Of a DNA stretch of 64,000 nt, positions 7,820-17,506 are shown piece by piece. A model generated the notes under the pieces. It was not told the DNA's origin, did not search any database, and was given only the letters and a program-made list of their open reading frames with translations. Position 1 is the first letter of the stretch; the number at the start of each line of letters is the position of its first letter. A program made the translations under genes and the position numbers. This DNA comes from Bacillus sp. SLBN-46 (lineage in GTDB: Bacteria > Bacillota > Bacilli > Bacillales > Cytobacillaceae), in assembly GCF_031453555.1 (NCBI RefSeq), contig NZ_JAVIZM010000001.1, positions 4,347,001 to 4,411,000 of the forward strand. The letters are read 5' to 3'.

Positions 7820-10800
7820 GAACGGCACCTTCTTTTTCAATATTGTAATATTCACTAACCGTCCGCACTTGGTATTCAGAGGGAGAACCTTTCTGCAGCC
7901 CAAATGTCGCCTCAATCGTATCTAAATGGGTAAATACAGGTATTTTGTAACGAACAGCATGCTCACGAATTTGAAAACCAAATTTCATTTTATTTCGACC
8001 TTGATTCGGAATATTGATGACTGCTTTGATTAACTGCTTTCGGAAAAAGTTGCTTACATCCGTATCATCCTTGACCACTACCTCAACAGGGATTCCGTTA
8101 TCCTGGAGGAAAATTGCTGTTCCTTCTGTAGCAGCAATTTTGTAATTTTTATCGATAAATTGTTTAATAATTGCAAGACTAGCAGGCTTCTCACGGTCCG
8201 AAATGGAGCAAAACAGATAATTTTTCTCTGTCTCTTCACCCAGTGAGAGAATCGACTTTTCTAAAGCCGCTTGAAACGTTACTCCCATTCCCAGGGCTTC
8301 ACCCGTTGATTTCATTTCTGGCCCAAGCACATGATCAACACCTTTTAACTTACTCGATGAAAACACTGGTGTTTTTACAGAATAGTAGTTCGGTTCAGGT
8401 AGTAACCCTTCAGTTGGTGATAACTTGGTTAACGATTGACCCAATTGAACACTTGTTGCCCACTCAATCATCGGAACGCCTGTTACCTTGCTGATAATTG
8501 GCACGGTTCTTGACGAGCGCGGGTTCACTTCTAGTACATAGACTTCATCTTCATAGATGACAAATTGAATGTTCATCATCCCAATGACAGAAGCTGACTT
8601 GGCAATCTTCCCTGCATAATCAATTAATGTTTCTTTGACTTTTGCTGTTAGAGAAATCGGCGGGAATACCGTGATACTATCACCAGAGTGGACTCCAGCT
8701 TTTTCAATATGCTCAAAAATACCAGGAACCACAATCGTTCCACCGTCACAAATAACATCAATCTCACATTCTAAACCAGGTAAATATTTATCTACTAATA
8801 ATGGCCACATGGATGCTTGCGAGTTCCCCTCAAGCTGCACAATATATTGGCTAAGCTCTTCTTCTGAAAAAATAGTAAACATCGATTGACCGCCAATCAC
8901 ATACGATGGACGAACAAGAACTGGGTAGCCTAATTTTTCTGCTGCTTCCTTCAATTCATCTTGGTGTGAGACTGTTTGACCCTCAATATGGGGAATATTT
9001 AAGTCTTCAAGCAACTGATAGAATTGCTTTCGATCTTCTAAACGATCGACATTTTTAACAGAGGTACCTAAAATGGTCACTCCTTCTTCTTCTAAAGAAT
9101 GAGCCAAATTAATCGCCGTTTGTCCGCCAAATTGAATCAAGACCCCGTCAACCTTTTCCTTCTCAATTACATGCAGAACATCTTCCGCTGCAAGAGGTTC
9201 AAAATATAGACGATCCGCAATTGAGTAGTCTGTACTAACTGTTTCTGGGTTGTTATTTATGACAACGGCTTCATAGCCGTTCTTCTTAATCGCTTTTGCC
9301 GCATGGACAGAACAATAATCAAATTCGATTCCTTGACCAATTCGAATCGGACCAGAACCAATAACAAGAATCTTCTTCTTATTAGTTACTTCTACTTCGT
9401 CAAAACCATGCCACGTAGAATAGTAGTAAGGTGTGATAGCATCAAATTCTGCTGAACAGGTATCAACCATTTTATAGCCAGGTTTCAAGTTTAATTCTTT
9501 CCACTTTTTACGAATCTGTTTTTCAGGAATATCGTATATTTCCGATAAAAGTTTATCGGACACATTATTTCGTTTTGCTTGTTTAAGCAGGAGGACAGGA
9601 ACTTGCTCCCATTGATAGGATGCCAATTCCTTTTCAATCGCAACGATTGAACTAATTTTGTGTAAAAACCATGGATCAATCTCGGTTAACTGCTGTATTT
9701 TTTCAAGAGTAATCCCTCTTCTAAAGCATTCGGCAATGATGAATAACCGTCTGTCATTTGCTGTTGTAAGAAGATCATAAAGGGTGGCATCTTCTGCTGT
9801 TTTATTCCCCTCAAGACAAAGACCATACACATTCATCTCCATTGACCGAATGGCTTTGTTTAAAGCCCCCTCAAATGTGCGGTCAATTGCCATTACTTCA
9901 CCTGTTGCTTTCATTTGCGTTCCAAGTGTACGGTCTGCCTCTGGAAACTTATCAAATGGGAAGCGAGGTAGTTTTACCACAATATAATCAATCGCTGGCT
10001 CAAATGAAGCAAACGTGTTACCTGTTATTGGATTCACAATCTCATCCAAATGGTACCCAATCGCACACTTTGCTGCCATCCGCGCAATCGGATAACCCGT
10101 TGCTTTTGAGGCAAGTGCTGATGAACGGCTCACCCGTGGATTTACTTCGATAATATAGTACTGATTGGATTCTGGGTGAAGTGCAAACTGAATATTGCAG
10201 CCTCCGATGATTTCTAATTCTCTAATGACTTTAATGGAAACATCACGTAGCATTTGATATTGAACGTCATTCAATGTCTGTGATGGAGCAACTACAATGG
10301 AATCCCCGGTATGAACGCCGACAGGATCCATGTTTTCCATATTACACACAATGATGCACGTGTCATTTGCATCACGCATGACTTCGTACTCGATTTCTTT
10401 CCAGCCTTTAATACTTTTTTCAACCAGTACCTGACCAATTGGACTCGCAGCTAGCCCTTTTTTCAAGACGATTTCAAGTTCATCGAAGGTGTGAGCGAAG
10501 CCCCCGCCCTCTCCCCCTAATGTATAGGCTGGGCGAATGATTACTGGAAATCCGATTTCTTGAACGAACTGTACTCCTTCTTCAAAGCTGTGAATAATAG
10601 CAGATTCAGGAATAGGTTCGCCGATTGTAAGCATGAGATTACGGAATCTTTCCCGGTCTTCACCGTTTTTGATTGATTCAACCGAAGTTCCTAATAGCTC
10701 TACATCGTATTTTTCTAAAATCTTTTGTTCATATAACTGAACGGTTAAATTTAAGCCTGTTTGCCCCCCTAGGGTGCCAATGACTCCATCGGGCTTTTCT

Positions 10801-11039
10801 TTTTGAATGATTTTTTCGATTGTAGCCACGTTTAAAGGTTCAATATATACCTTATCGGCAATGGCCTCATCAGTCATAATGGTTGCCGGATTATTATTAA
10901 TTAAAACAACTTCAATTCCTTCCTCTTTCAAGGCGATACAAGCTTGTGTTCCGGCATAATCAAATTCTGCTGCCTGACCAATGACAATTGGACCAGACCC
11001 AATGACAAGTACTTTTTTTAAGTTTTTATTTAATGGCAT
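7803..11039 (-). CDS. carB: Carbamoyl-phosphate synthase large subunit, arginine operon type
   Basis: This 1078-residue protein has two homologous ATP-grasp halves. The first starts KKVLVIGSGPIVIGQAAEFDYAG and the second repeats KKILVIGSGPIRIGQGIEFDYC near residue 560; a C-terminal MGS-like regulatory domain follows. It uses ammonia delivered by CarA to make carbamoyl phosphate. Position between carA and argF marks it as the arginine-dedicated enzyme, distinct from the pyrimidine one. It overlaps carA by 14 bases and argF by 17. Confidence 0.97.
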   Translation of the reverse strand: MPLNKNLKKVLVIGSGPIVIGQAAEFDYAGTQACIALKEEGIEVVLINNNPATIMTDEAIADKVYIEPLNVATIEKIIQKEKPDGVIGTLGGQTGLNLTVQLYEQKILEKYDVELLGTSVESIKNGEDRERFRNLMLTIGEPIPESAIIHSFEEGVQFVQEIGFPVIIRPAYTLGGEGGGFAHTFDELEIVLKKGLAASPIGQVLVEKSIKGWKEIEYEVMRDANDTCIIVCNMENMDPVGVHTGDSIVVAPSQTLNDVQYQMLRDVSIKVIRELEIIGGCNIQFALHPESNQYYIIEVNPRVSRSSALASKATGYPIARMAAKCAIGYHLDEIVNPITGNTFASFEPAIDYIVVKLPRFPFDKFPEADRTLGTQMKATGEVMAIDRTFEGALNKAIRSMEMNVYGLCLEGNKTAEDATLYDLLTTANDRRLFIIAECFRRGITLEKIQQLTEIDPWFLHKISSIVAIEKELASYQWEQVPVLLLKQAKRNNVSDKLLSEIYDIPEKQIRKKWKELNLKPGYKMVDTCSAEFDAITPYYYSTWHGFDEVEVTNKKKILVIGSGPIRIGQGIEFDYCSVHAAKAIKKNGYEAVVINNNPETVSTDYSIADRLYFEPLAAEDVLHVIEKEKVDGVLIQFGGQTAINLAHSLEEEGVTILGTSVKNVDRLEDRKQFYQLLEDLNIPHIEGQTVSHQDELKEAAEKLGYPVLVRPSYVIGGQSMFTIFSEEELSQYIVQLEGNSQASMWPLLVDKYLPGLECEIDVICDGGTIVVPGIFEHIEKAGVHSGDSITVFPPISLTAKVKETLIDYAGKIAKSASVIGMMNIQFVIYEDEVYVLEVNPRSSRTVPIISKVTGVPMIEWATSVQLGQSLTKLSPTEGLLPEPNYYSVKTPVFSSSKLKGVDHVLGPEMKSTGEALGMGVTFQAALEKSILSLGEETEKNYLFCSISDREKPASLAIIKQFIDKNYKIAATEGTAIFLQDNGIPVEVVVKDDTDVSNFFRKQLIKAVINIPNQGRNKMKFGFQIREHAVRYKIPVFTHLDTIEATFGLQKGSPSEYQVRTVSEYYNIEKEGAVHGRSN

Positions 11040-12108
11040 ACACGGTCTCTCCCAATGAAGCTATCTGGCTTACGAATTCTTTAATAATGTGTGCGGTATC
11101 GCTCGGTCCGGGATGTGCTTCCGGATGAAATTGCACCGTTTGGATTGGATAGCTTTGATGTTTTAGTCCTTCAATTGATTGATCATTTACATTTCTGTAG
11201 GTAACATCAAAGACCGTTTGGTCGATGCTATCGTCAACAACGACATACCCATGATTTTGTGCCGTTATTTTCACTTTTCCAGTCATAATCTCTTTCACCG
11301 GGTGATTACCGCCCCTATGACCATAGGCAAGCTTTGCTGTTTTTGCCCCATATGCTAAAGCGATTAGCTGGTGGCCTAAACAAATTCCAAGTGTAGGATA
11401 ATGCTGGCTAATTTTTTTAATTTCTGGGAACCATTTCTTTAAATCCATTGGATCTCCAGGTCCGTTGCTAAATAGAACACCATCAGGATTCAAGGATTTT
11501 ACTTTTTCAAAAGGAGTATAATAAGGAACCACTGTAACTGCACAATTTTCTTCTAATAGAGCAGTAAGGATCGACTTTTTAAAGCCGTAGTCCATTAATA
11601 CCACATGTGGGCCTCTATTATTAAAATATTGCATCTTCTTAGTGGATACTTTCTCCACCCATAACGTTGATCTTTCGTTTGCAGAAAAATCTCCTTGTTT
11701 TGTTTTGCTTAAATAGCCTTTGACTGTCCCGCGGCTGCGAATGGTTTTAACAAGGAGTCTTGTATCAACACCGGCGATTCCCGGGACGTCTGCTTGCTTC
11801 AGTTTTTCTGAAAATTTATGAATGGATTGATAATGACTTGGTGTTTCACATAAATCACTAATGATTACCGCTGATAAAGCGGGTGTAATGCTTTCATCGT
11901 CCATTGCATTGATTCCATAGCTTCCAATTATCGGGTAGCAGAATGTAATCATTTGCCCAGCGTAGGAGGGATCCGTGATGATTTCCTGATAGCCGGTCAT
12001 ACTTGTATTAAAAACTACTTCCCCGAGAGAATCCTTTTCTGCACCAATTAGTACACCTTCAAACACTTCTCCCGTTTCCAAAGTAAGGTATCCCTGTTCC
12101 AAAAACAC
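11026..12108 (-). CDS. carA: Carbamoyl-phosphate synthase small subunit
   Basis: It hydrolyses glutamine and feeds ammonia to CarB. The N-terminal CarA domain (GEVVFNTSMTGYQEIITDPS) is followed by a class I glutamine amidotransferase with nucleophile Cys in LGICLGHQLIALA and the His/Glu pair in VQFHPEAHPGP. The GTG start lies directly after the argD stop, with AAAGGCGAG inside the end of argD. At 360 residues it is complete. Confidence 0.96.
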   Translation of the reverse strand: MFLEQGYLTLETGEVFEGVLIGAEKDSLGEVVFNTSMTGYQEIITDPSYAGQMITFCYPIIGSYGINAMDDESITPALSAVIISDLCETPSHYQSIHKFSEKLKQADVPGIAGVDTRLLVKTIRSRGTVKGYLSKTKQGDFSANERSTLWVEKVSTKKMQYFNNRGPHVVLMDYGFKKSILTALLEENCAVTVVPYYTPFEKVKSLNPDGVLFSNGPGDPMDLKKWFPEIKKISQHYPTLGICLGHQLIALAYGAKTAKLAYGHRGGNHPVKEIMTGKVKITAQNHGYVVVDDSIDQTVFDVTYRNVNDQSIEGLKHQSYPIQTVQFHPEAHPGPSDTAHIIKEFVSQIASLGETVYAIK

Positions 12109-13308
12109 TCACTCGCCTTTCTCTATACCTTGGAAAGTTTTTTCCAATGCTTCAATAAATTCATTTATCTCTTCTTTTGTTACCGTTAATGGTGGTAAAA
12201 TGCGAACGACATTCGGTCCGGCTGTTAAAATAAGAAGGTTGTTTGCAATCGCTTTTTGTACGATATCAAGTGCGTTCGTTTCAACAAGCAGTCCCTTTAG
12301 CAGTCCTTTACCACGTATATTTTTAATAAACTCGTATTTTCCCTTCAACATTTCCAGCTGACTATCAAGGTATGTTACGACTTCGTTCACTTGTTTTAGT
12401 AAGTTGGTTTCTAGTATATGAGTAACAGTTGCCAGTCCAGCAGCCGTCGCTAGTGGATTCCCACCAAAAGTACTGCCATGGCTGCCCGGTTCAAATCCCT
12501 TGGACGCTTCTTCTTTTGCGATGATGGCTCCAATGGGGAAACCTGATCCTAGCCCCTTTGCAAGACTAATGACATCTGGTTCAATTCCGTACTGTTCATA
12601 AGCAAAGAGTGTACCCGTTCTCCCGATTCCCGTTTGGATTTCATCGACCATCAGCAGGATACCGTTATCCTTACAAATTGCTGCTAGTTTTTTTACCCAT
12701 TCATGGTTTGCAGGTATGACTCCGCCCTCACCTTGGACAAGCTCTAGTAGGACAGCTGCAGGCTTTCGTGTGGTTAGCTCTTCAAGCGCTTCTTCATCAT
12801 TGAATGGAAGATAACTAAAACCTGGCATAAGTGGTGAAAAACCCTGTTGGATTTTTTCTTGACCGGTTGCTGTTAAGGTTGCCAGTGTTCTACCGTGGAA
12901 AGATTGTTGAAAAGTCACCACTTCAGATGACCCGCTTCCCTTTACCTTGTTTGCATATCTTCTTGCTAGCTTAATCGCTGCTTCATTTGCTTCTGCCCCA
13001 CTATTACAGAAGAAAACTTGGTCCCCACAGCTATTAGCAGTAAGCAGTGCTGCGAGCTTTTCCTGATTGGGAATATGATAGAGGTTTGTACAGTGCCATA
13101 GGTTTTGCAGTTGTTCCTCCAGTTTTTCTTTTATAGCATCTGGAACATGACCTAAATTACAGGTTGCAATCCCAGACGTGAAATCTAAATATTGCTTCCC
13201 TTGATCGTCCCACACATAACTTCCTTTTCCCTTTACTAACGTGACCGGGAAACGGCTGTATGTGGCCATTATTGGGGAGGATAGAGAAACGGAAGTATCG
13301 TTTACCAT
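12109..13308 (-). CDS. argD: Acetylornithine aminotransferase
   Basis: This PLP enzyme converts N-acetylglutamate semialdehyde to N-acetylornithine. The PLP lysine lies in SLAKGLGSGFPIGA, preceded by DEIQTGIGRTG, and the phosphate-binding FFCNSGAEANEAA block is present. It has 399 residues, slightly longer than many ArgD. Its ATG abuts the argB stop with no gap and its stop abuts the carA start. Confidence 0.96.
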   Translation of the reverse strand: MVNDTSVSLSSPIMATYSRFPVTLVKGKGSYVWDDQGKQYLDFTSGIATCNLGHVPDAIKEKLEEQLQNLWHCTNLYHIPNQEKLAALLTANSCGDQVFFCNSGAEANEAAIKLARRYANKVKGSGSSEVVTFQQSFHGRTLATLTATGQEKIQQGFSPLMPGFSYLPFNDEEALEELTTRKPAAVLLELVQGEGGVIPANHEWVKKLAAICKDNGILLMVDEIQTGIGRTGTLFAYEQYGIEPDVISLAKGLGSGFPIGAIIAKEEASKGFEPGSHGSTFGGNPLATAAGLATVTHILETNLLKQVNEVVTYLDSQLEMLKGKYEFIKNIRGKGLLKGLLVETNALDIVQKAIANNLLILTAGPNVVRILPPLTVTKEEINEFIEALEKTFQGIEKGE

Positions 13309-14106
13309 TTACGCAATCTCCTCTTCTAAGACAATTTTTGTACCAATATCTTTACCTGCTGTGTAATCTATCAGACTATTTTTATCAAAACCATTGATAA
13401 TCCCCACTTCAGGTATGTTGTGAACAAGGCCGTCTATGGCAGCCTTTACCTTTGGAATCATGCCACCGTAAATGGTTTGATTGTCGATTAGTTCTTCAAT
13501 GGTTGATTTGGTTGCTTTATCAAGCTTTGTTTTCACACCATTTTTTTCAATTAAAATCCCTGGAATATCACTAATAAAACAAAGATTGGCTCCCAGTGCT
13601 TTTGCAATCGCGCTAGCTGCTATGTCTCCATTGATATTGTAGCGTTGACCACTCGCATCAATGCCGATGGGAGAAATAACCGGTATATACCCTTGATTGA
13701 CGATTCCTTCAATGACACTTTGATTTACACCAACTACTTCACCCACAAACCCTAACGTTTTTGCATCAGATGTCGGAACTGCTTTCAATAATCCGCCGTC
13801 TACTCCACTTATGCCAAAAGCATTTCCGCCTACCTCGACTAGGTTTCTGACAACTAGCTTATTAACCGAACCACTCAGAACCATTTCCACAATATCTAGC
13901 ACGTCATGGTTGGTTACACGTAAACCATTTACAAAAGTTGTTTCCACATTTAAATTTTTTAATAAGGACGTTATGAGAGGACCTCCGCCATGAACAATGA
14001 TAGGTGTCCATTCACCTGATTGATGCATCTGAACGACATCTTCATAAAAAGATCTTGGCAGATTTTCTAACACACTTCCGCCACACTTAATGACTAGGTA
14101 TTTCAT
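13309..14106 (-). CDS. argB: Acetylglutamate kinase
   Basis: This amino acid kinase family enzyme of 265 residues phosphorylates N-acetylglutamate. The N-terminal KCGGSVLE, the substrate loop IIVHGGGPLI and the FISDIPGIL / IYGGMIPKV motifs are intact. It sits 12 bases after argJ and abuts argD. Confidence 0.96.
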   Translation of the reverse strand: MKYLVIKCGGSVLENLPRSFYEDVVQMHQSGEWTPIIVHGGGPLITSLLKNLNVETTFVNGLRVTNHDVLDIVEMVLSGSVNKLVVRNLVEVGGNAFGISGVDGGLLKAVPTSDAKTLGFVGEVVGVNQSVIEGIVNQGYIPVISPIGIDASGQRYNINGDIAASAIAKALGANLCFISDIPGILIEKNGVKTKLDKATKSTIEELIDNQTIYGGMIPKVKAAIDGLVHNIPEVGIINGFDKNSLIDYTAGKDIGTKIVLEEEIA

Positions 14107-14118
14107 TTTCGTCCTCCC

Positions 14119-15348
14119 TTACGTGCGGTAGGATGCATTTATTTTTACGTAATCGTAGGTAAGGTCGCATCCCCAAGCAGTTGCACTAAATTCACCTTGG
14201 TTTAATTCAACATGTATTTTAATAACATCAAGTTGTAAGTATTCTTTAACCTCTTCTTCTACAAACATGTTTGGTAGCCCGTTTTCGAATACCGTATAGG
14301 GTCCGATTGCTACCTTAATGGCATTCGGTTCTACAGGAACACCACTGTAGCCAATTGCCGTCACAATTCTTCCCCAGTTTGGATCTGTTCCATAAATAGC
14401 TGTTTTTACTAGGTTAGAAGAAATAATAGCTTTACCGACAGCACTTGCTGCATTTCGGCTATAAGAGCCAGTCACTTGAACTTCTACTAGCTTGGTAGCC
14501 CCCTCGCCATCTCGTGCGATCTTTTTAGCAAGTGATTCACAAACCATTTTCAAACCCTGTTTAAACACATCCCAATCCGGATGGACCTTGGTTAGTTGAC
14601 TGTTTTCTGCTAACCCATTGGCCAAGACGAGAACCATGTCATTCGTACTTGTATCGCCATCAACCGTAATCATATTGAAAGTTTGATTGGTGACGTCACG
14701 AAGGGCTGCCAACAGGTCTTCCTGCGCTATGTTTGCATCTGTAGTTACGAACCCAAGCATAGTAGCCATGTTTGGATGGATCATTCCAGAACCCTTTGAG
14801 GCGCCACCGATGCTAACTGTTTTTCCATCGATAGTCATTTGCACCGCTGTATGTTTGACACATGTATCAGTAGTTAGGATGGCTTGTTTAAACAAGCTCT
14901 CATTTTCGTATTCTTTATTAAGGATCTCTGTAATCCCTGCTTTTACTTTTTCCATCGGCATTAGTTCTCCGATGACCCCTGTGGAAGTCACTGCAACAAG
15001 ATGCTCTTCAATTCCTAGTTCATTTGCAAAATCCTTTTGCATGGTATAGGCATCAAGTAATCCTTGTTCCCCTGTACAAGCATTGGCGTTACCTGAATTA
15101 ACAATAATGGCTTGGAGTTTATTTTCTTTTGCTACACTTTCCTGAGTAATTAATAAAGGCGCTGCTTGAAAAATATTTGTGGTATACACGCCTGCAGCGG
15201 TTGCTGGAACTTCCGATACAATGTAGCCTAAATCGAGTCGTTTTCTTTTAATTCCACAGTGCATGCCACCTGCTTTATACCCCTTTGGCAAGGTGACACT
15301 TCCTTCTTCTAGTACCACAATTTCACTTGTTGATGTTGCTTGTGTCAA
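14119..15348 (-). CDS. argJ: Bifunctional ornithine acetyltransferase / N-acetylglutamate synthase
   Basis: It recycles the acetyl group from N-acetylornithine to glutamate and may also use acetyl-CoA. The self-cleavage site lies in HPNMATMLGF, between Ala and Thr, yielding alpha and beta chains; VDGDTSTNDMV follows. I start at the TTG at 15348 (LTQATSTS, 409 residues), which has AAGGGGG upstream; a TTG at 15366 overlaps that site. The operon lacks a separate argE or argA, consistent with the cyclic pathway. Confidence 0.95.
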   Translation of the reverse strand: MTQATSTSEIVVLEEGSVTLPKGYKAGGMHCGIKRKRLDLGYIVSEVPATAAGVYTTNIFQAAPLLITQESVAKENKLQAIIVNSGNANACTGEQGLLDAYTMQKDFANELGIEEHLVAVTSTGVIGELMPMEKVKAGITEILNKEYENESLFKQAILTTDTCVKHTAVQMTIDGKTVSIGGASKGSGMIHPNMATMLGFVTTDANIAQEDLLAALRDVTNQTFNMITVDGDTSTNDMVLVLANGLAENSQLTKVHPDWDVFKQGLKMVCESLAKKIARDGEGATKLVEVQVTGSYSRNAASAVGKAIISSNLVKTAIYGTDPNWGRIVTAIGYSGVPVEPNAIKVAIGPYTVFENGLPNMFVEEEVKEYLQLDVIKIHVELNQGEFSATAWGCDLTYDYVKINASYRT

Positions 15349-15388
15349 TTTAATTTCCCCCTTCAAATCCCCTATGGTTCGATTTTTC

Positions 15389-16426
15389 CTATGGATACAT
15401 TGGTATATCGGTTAACCCCGTTTGTTCATCCCAACCATTCATCAAGTTCACATTTTGGATTGCCTGCCCAGCCGCTCCTTTAACTAAATTATCGATAACA
15501 GAGATAATCGTTAAGCGGTTGGTTCGTTCATCGACATGTAGCCCAATATCACAATAGTTTGACCCGGATACTTCTTTTGTAGAAGGGATCGATCCCTCAG
15601 GCCGTACCCTTATAAAATGAGAGTCTTGATAAAATTGTTTATATAAATCGAAAACTTTTTTTGTTGAAATTTTTTCTTTTAGATTCACATACATCGTACA
15701 CATGATTCCTCGTGTCATTGGGACAAGGTGGGTAGTAAAGGAAACCGTGATGGAATCTCCACTCTCATCTGTAAGGACTTGCTCAATTTCTGGAATGTGT
15801 TGATGTTTTCCTAGTTTATAAGCTTTAAAGTTTTCGTTGATTTCGGCGTAGTGTGCGATTAATGATAATCCTCTACCTGCGCCTGAGACGCCTGATTTCG
15901 CGTCAATGATGATTGAGTTTTTATCAGCTAGCTGCGATTTTAAGATTGGGAGTAGGCCCAAACTGGATGCGGTAGGATAACAGCCTGGATTGGCTATTAA
16001 ATTAGCATTCTTAATTTTTTCGCTATAAATCTCACTTAAACCGTAAATTGCTTTTTCTAAATACTGCTCATCTGCAGGTGTGTGATTGTACCAGGTTTCG
16101 TATTCTGCGCCTGACCGTAATCGAAAGTCGCCTGACAGATCAATACATTTCATACCTTGCTCTAGCAGCTGCGGAACAAGCTTACTACTGACACCAGATG
16201 GAGTAGCAAGGAAAGTAATATCGTTCGTTTCAGCTAATCGTTTTGCATCAAATGTCTCTAATGGTTGATCCATTATTTCAGAAAGATGAGGATATGTTTC
16301 ACTAAAGCTATAGCCCGCTTTAGAGTTGGATACTACTGAACCAACCTCCAAGTATGGATGCTTCTGAATCAAGCGAATAAGTTCTACAGACCCATACCCT
16401 GTTCCACCAATGATTGCTGCTTTCAT
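15389..16426 (-). CDS. argC: N-acetyl-gamma-glutamyl-phosphate reductase
   Basis: It is the first gene of the arginine operon and makes N-acetylglutamate semialdehyde. The NADP-binding AAIIGGTGYGSVEL starts at residue 3 and the catalytic Cys lies in NPGCYPTAS. ATG 16426 has GGGAG upstream and gives 345 residues, the usual size; the frame upstream lies in the promoter. Transcription should be repressed by ArgR/AhrC through two ARG boxes over its promoter. Confidence 0.97.
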   Translation of the reverse strand: MKAAIIGGTGYGSVELIRLIQKHPYLEVGSVVSNSKAGYSFSETYPHLSEIMDQPLETFDAKRLAETNDITFLATPSGVSSKLVPQLLEQGMKCIDLSGDFRLRSGAEYETWYNHTPADEQYLEKAIYGLSEIYSEKIKNANLIANPGCYPTASSLGLLPILKSQLADKNSIIIDAKSGVSGAGRGLSLIAHYAEINENFKAYKLGKHQHIPEIEQVLTDESGDSITVSFTTHLVPMTRGIMCTMYVNLKEKISTKKVFDLYKQFYQDSHFIRVRPEGSIPSTKEVSGSNYCDIGLHVDERTNRLTIISVIDNLVKGAAGQAIQNVNLMNGWDEQTGLTDIPMYP

Positions 16427-16454
16427 TTCTTCAACTCCCACGTTGCTTACATAA

Positions 16455-16489
16455 TGAATTATTATACATACACATATATAATTATTCAA
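16455..16489 (-). promoter_or_regulatory. argC promoter with two ARG boxes
   Basis: On the minus strand TTGAAT (16484-16489) and an extended TATAAT (16461-16466) are 17 bases apart. ARG-box-like 14-mers TGAATTATTATACA (16455-16468) and TATATAATTATTCA (16475-16488) lie 20 bases apart, one over the -10 and one over the -35, the classical repressing arrangement. Confidence 0.75.
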
Positions 16490-16541
16490 TATAAAAATCG
16501 CCAAATTTTCGCTTTTAACTGAAAATTATCATATTTAATTT

Positions 16542-16555
16542 TGAAAACGCTTACA
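16542..16555. promoter_or_regulatory. Perfect cre site (CcpA) upstream of argC
   Basis: TGAAAACGCTTACA matches the CcpA consensus TGWAANCGNTNWCA at every position. It is centred about 95 bases above the argC start point, a location more typical of CcpA activation than repression. Confidence 0.6.
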
Positions 16556-16595
16556 TATTTGTACGTAAGATTATACAGAATCCATGCATACTCGC

Positions 16596-16625
16596 TAAAA
16601 AAGCCCTTGCCTAGGAGCAAGAGCT
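16596..16625 (-). terminator. Intrinsic terminator after the DUF4395 gene
   Basis: The stem AGCTCTTGC / GCAAGGGCT on the minus strand is followed by TTTTT. It insulates the argC promoter. Confidence 0.75.
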
Positions 16626-16648
16626 TCGTTTATAAAAAACATAACTTT

Positions 16649-17077
16649 TTAGTGTTGAAGAGTTCGTCTATATTTATATTGATTCCACTGGAAGTGGATA
16701 AAACAGCCAACACAAAAACCGAGAATGGCCACGAATGCTGCTAGTGCCACCATAATGGTGAATATATATCCGATGAAATTCCACCCTAGTAAAAAGCTGA
16801 TAAAACCAATACCGAGGCAAATTACAGCAATCGTTTGATTAAATTGCTGCTGCTCCCAATCTTCAGGAATATACGCCTTTGGCTCCTTCTTTAAAAATAG
16901 TTTTCCTAGCTGCATAATCGGATTAAATCCTAAAAAAAGTCCACTAAGTCCTGAGAGTAACGGGATCAATAAAAACCACTCCAAACCAGAGAACCATGCT
17001 AACAATACACTTATAACAATCACCCCTTGATTTGTCTTTACAAGAGGACGAGGAATTGAACGAATAGCTTCTGACAT
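16649..17077 (-). CDS. DUF4395 family membrane protein
   Basis: This encodes 142 residues with four hydrophobic segments in two pairs, separated by a charged loop with KAYIPEDWEQQQFNQ. The N-terminal IPRPLVKTNQGVIV and the final CVGCFIHFQWNQYKYRR match the DUF4395 family; the two cysteines there could be redox active. Function is unknown; the family often sits near thioredoxin-like or sulfur genes, which is not the case here. It is a single-gene unit with its own terminator. Confidence 0.8.
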   Translation of the reverse strand: MSEAIRSIPRPLVKTNQGVIVISVLLAWFSGLEWFLLIPLLSGLSGLFLGFNPIMQLGKLFLKKEPKAYIPEDWEQQQFNQTIAVICLGIGFISFLLGWNFIGYIFTIMVALAAFVAILGFCVGCFIHFQWNQYKYRRTLQH

Positions 17078-17305
17078 TTAAAAACCAACCTTTCTCATTG
17101 GAATTATATGCTTATTGTTATTTTAACTCGAATAATACTCTTTGTATAGTAAATAAATTATAAATTACCGTCCAAATAAAAAAGCGCCATGGGCACCCCT
17201 GCACTGAGAGAACTTCGTTTGAGAAAAGCGTAGTTCCGAAAAACTTGAGAGAATAAATAGTAGGTTTCATGCATTTTTTGTTTTAGAACAAGATTAAGAA
17301 GAAAA

Positions 17306-17395
17306 TTCTATATATTGAGGAAGGAATTCTACAAAATCGAGAAGGAATTCTACAAAATTTCAATTTATTCTACAAATTAAAGGAGTAATTCTACA
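17306..17395. repeat. Second phased repeat array, five copies at 21-bp spacing
   Basis: TTCTA begins at 17306, 17327, 17348, 17368 and 17389, spacings 21, 21, 20, 21. The last four units read ATTCTACAAA. Read on the minus strand the core is TTTGTAGAAT, sharing TGTAGA with the array at 3.9 kb. It lies in the 430-base gap between the DUF4317 and DUF4395 genes; nothing else is recognised there apart from the terminator. Confidence 0.75.
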
Positions 17396-17431
17396 AAAAC
17401 TGGAAACCAATTCCCAACTCGATAAGCTCAC

Positions 17432-17458
17432 AAAAAAAAGCAGGAAACATCCTGCTTT
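17432..17458 (-). terminator. Intrinsic terminator after the DUF4317 gene
   Basis: AAAGCAGGA / TCCTGCTTT stem with a long T-run on the minus strand. Confidence 0.85.
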
Positions 17459-17506
17459 CAAAAACCATCTGGTCCGCAGACCATTCCCTTCAAAGTCTAG
17501 AACACA

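Noticed and set aside
7542..10153. Several plus-strand frames opposite argF and carB
   Set aside because: Shadows of highly conserved arginine genes on the other strand; none has a ribosome binding site with family-like sequence.
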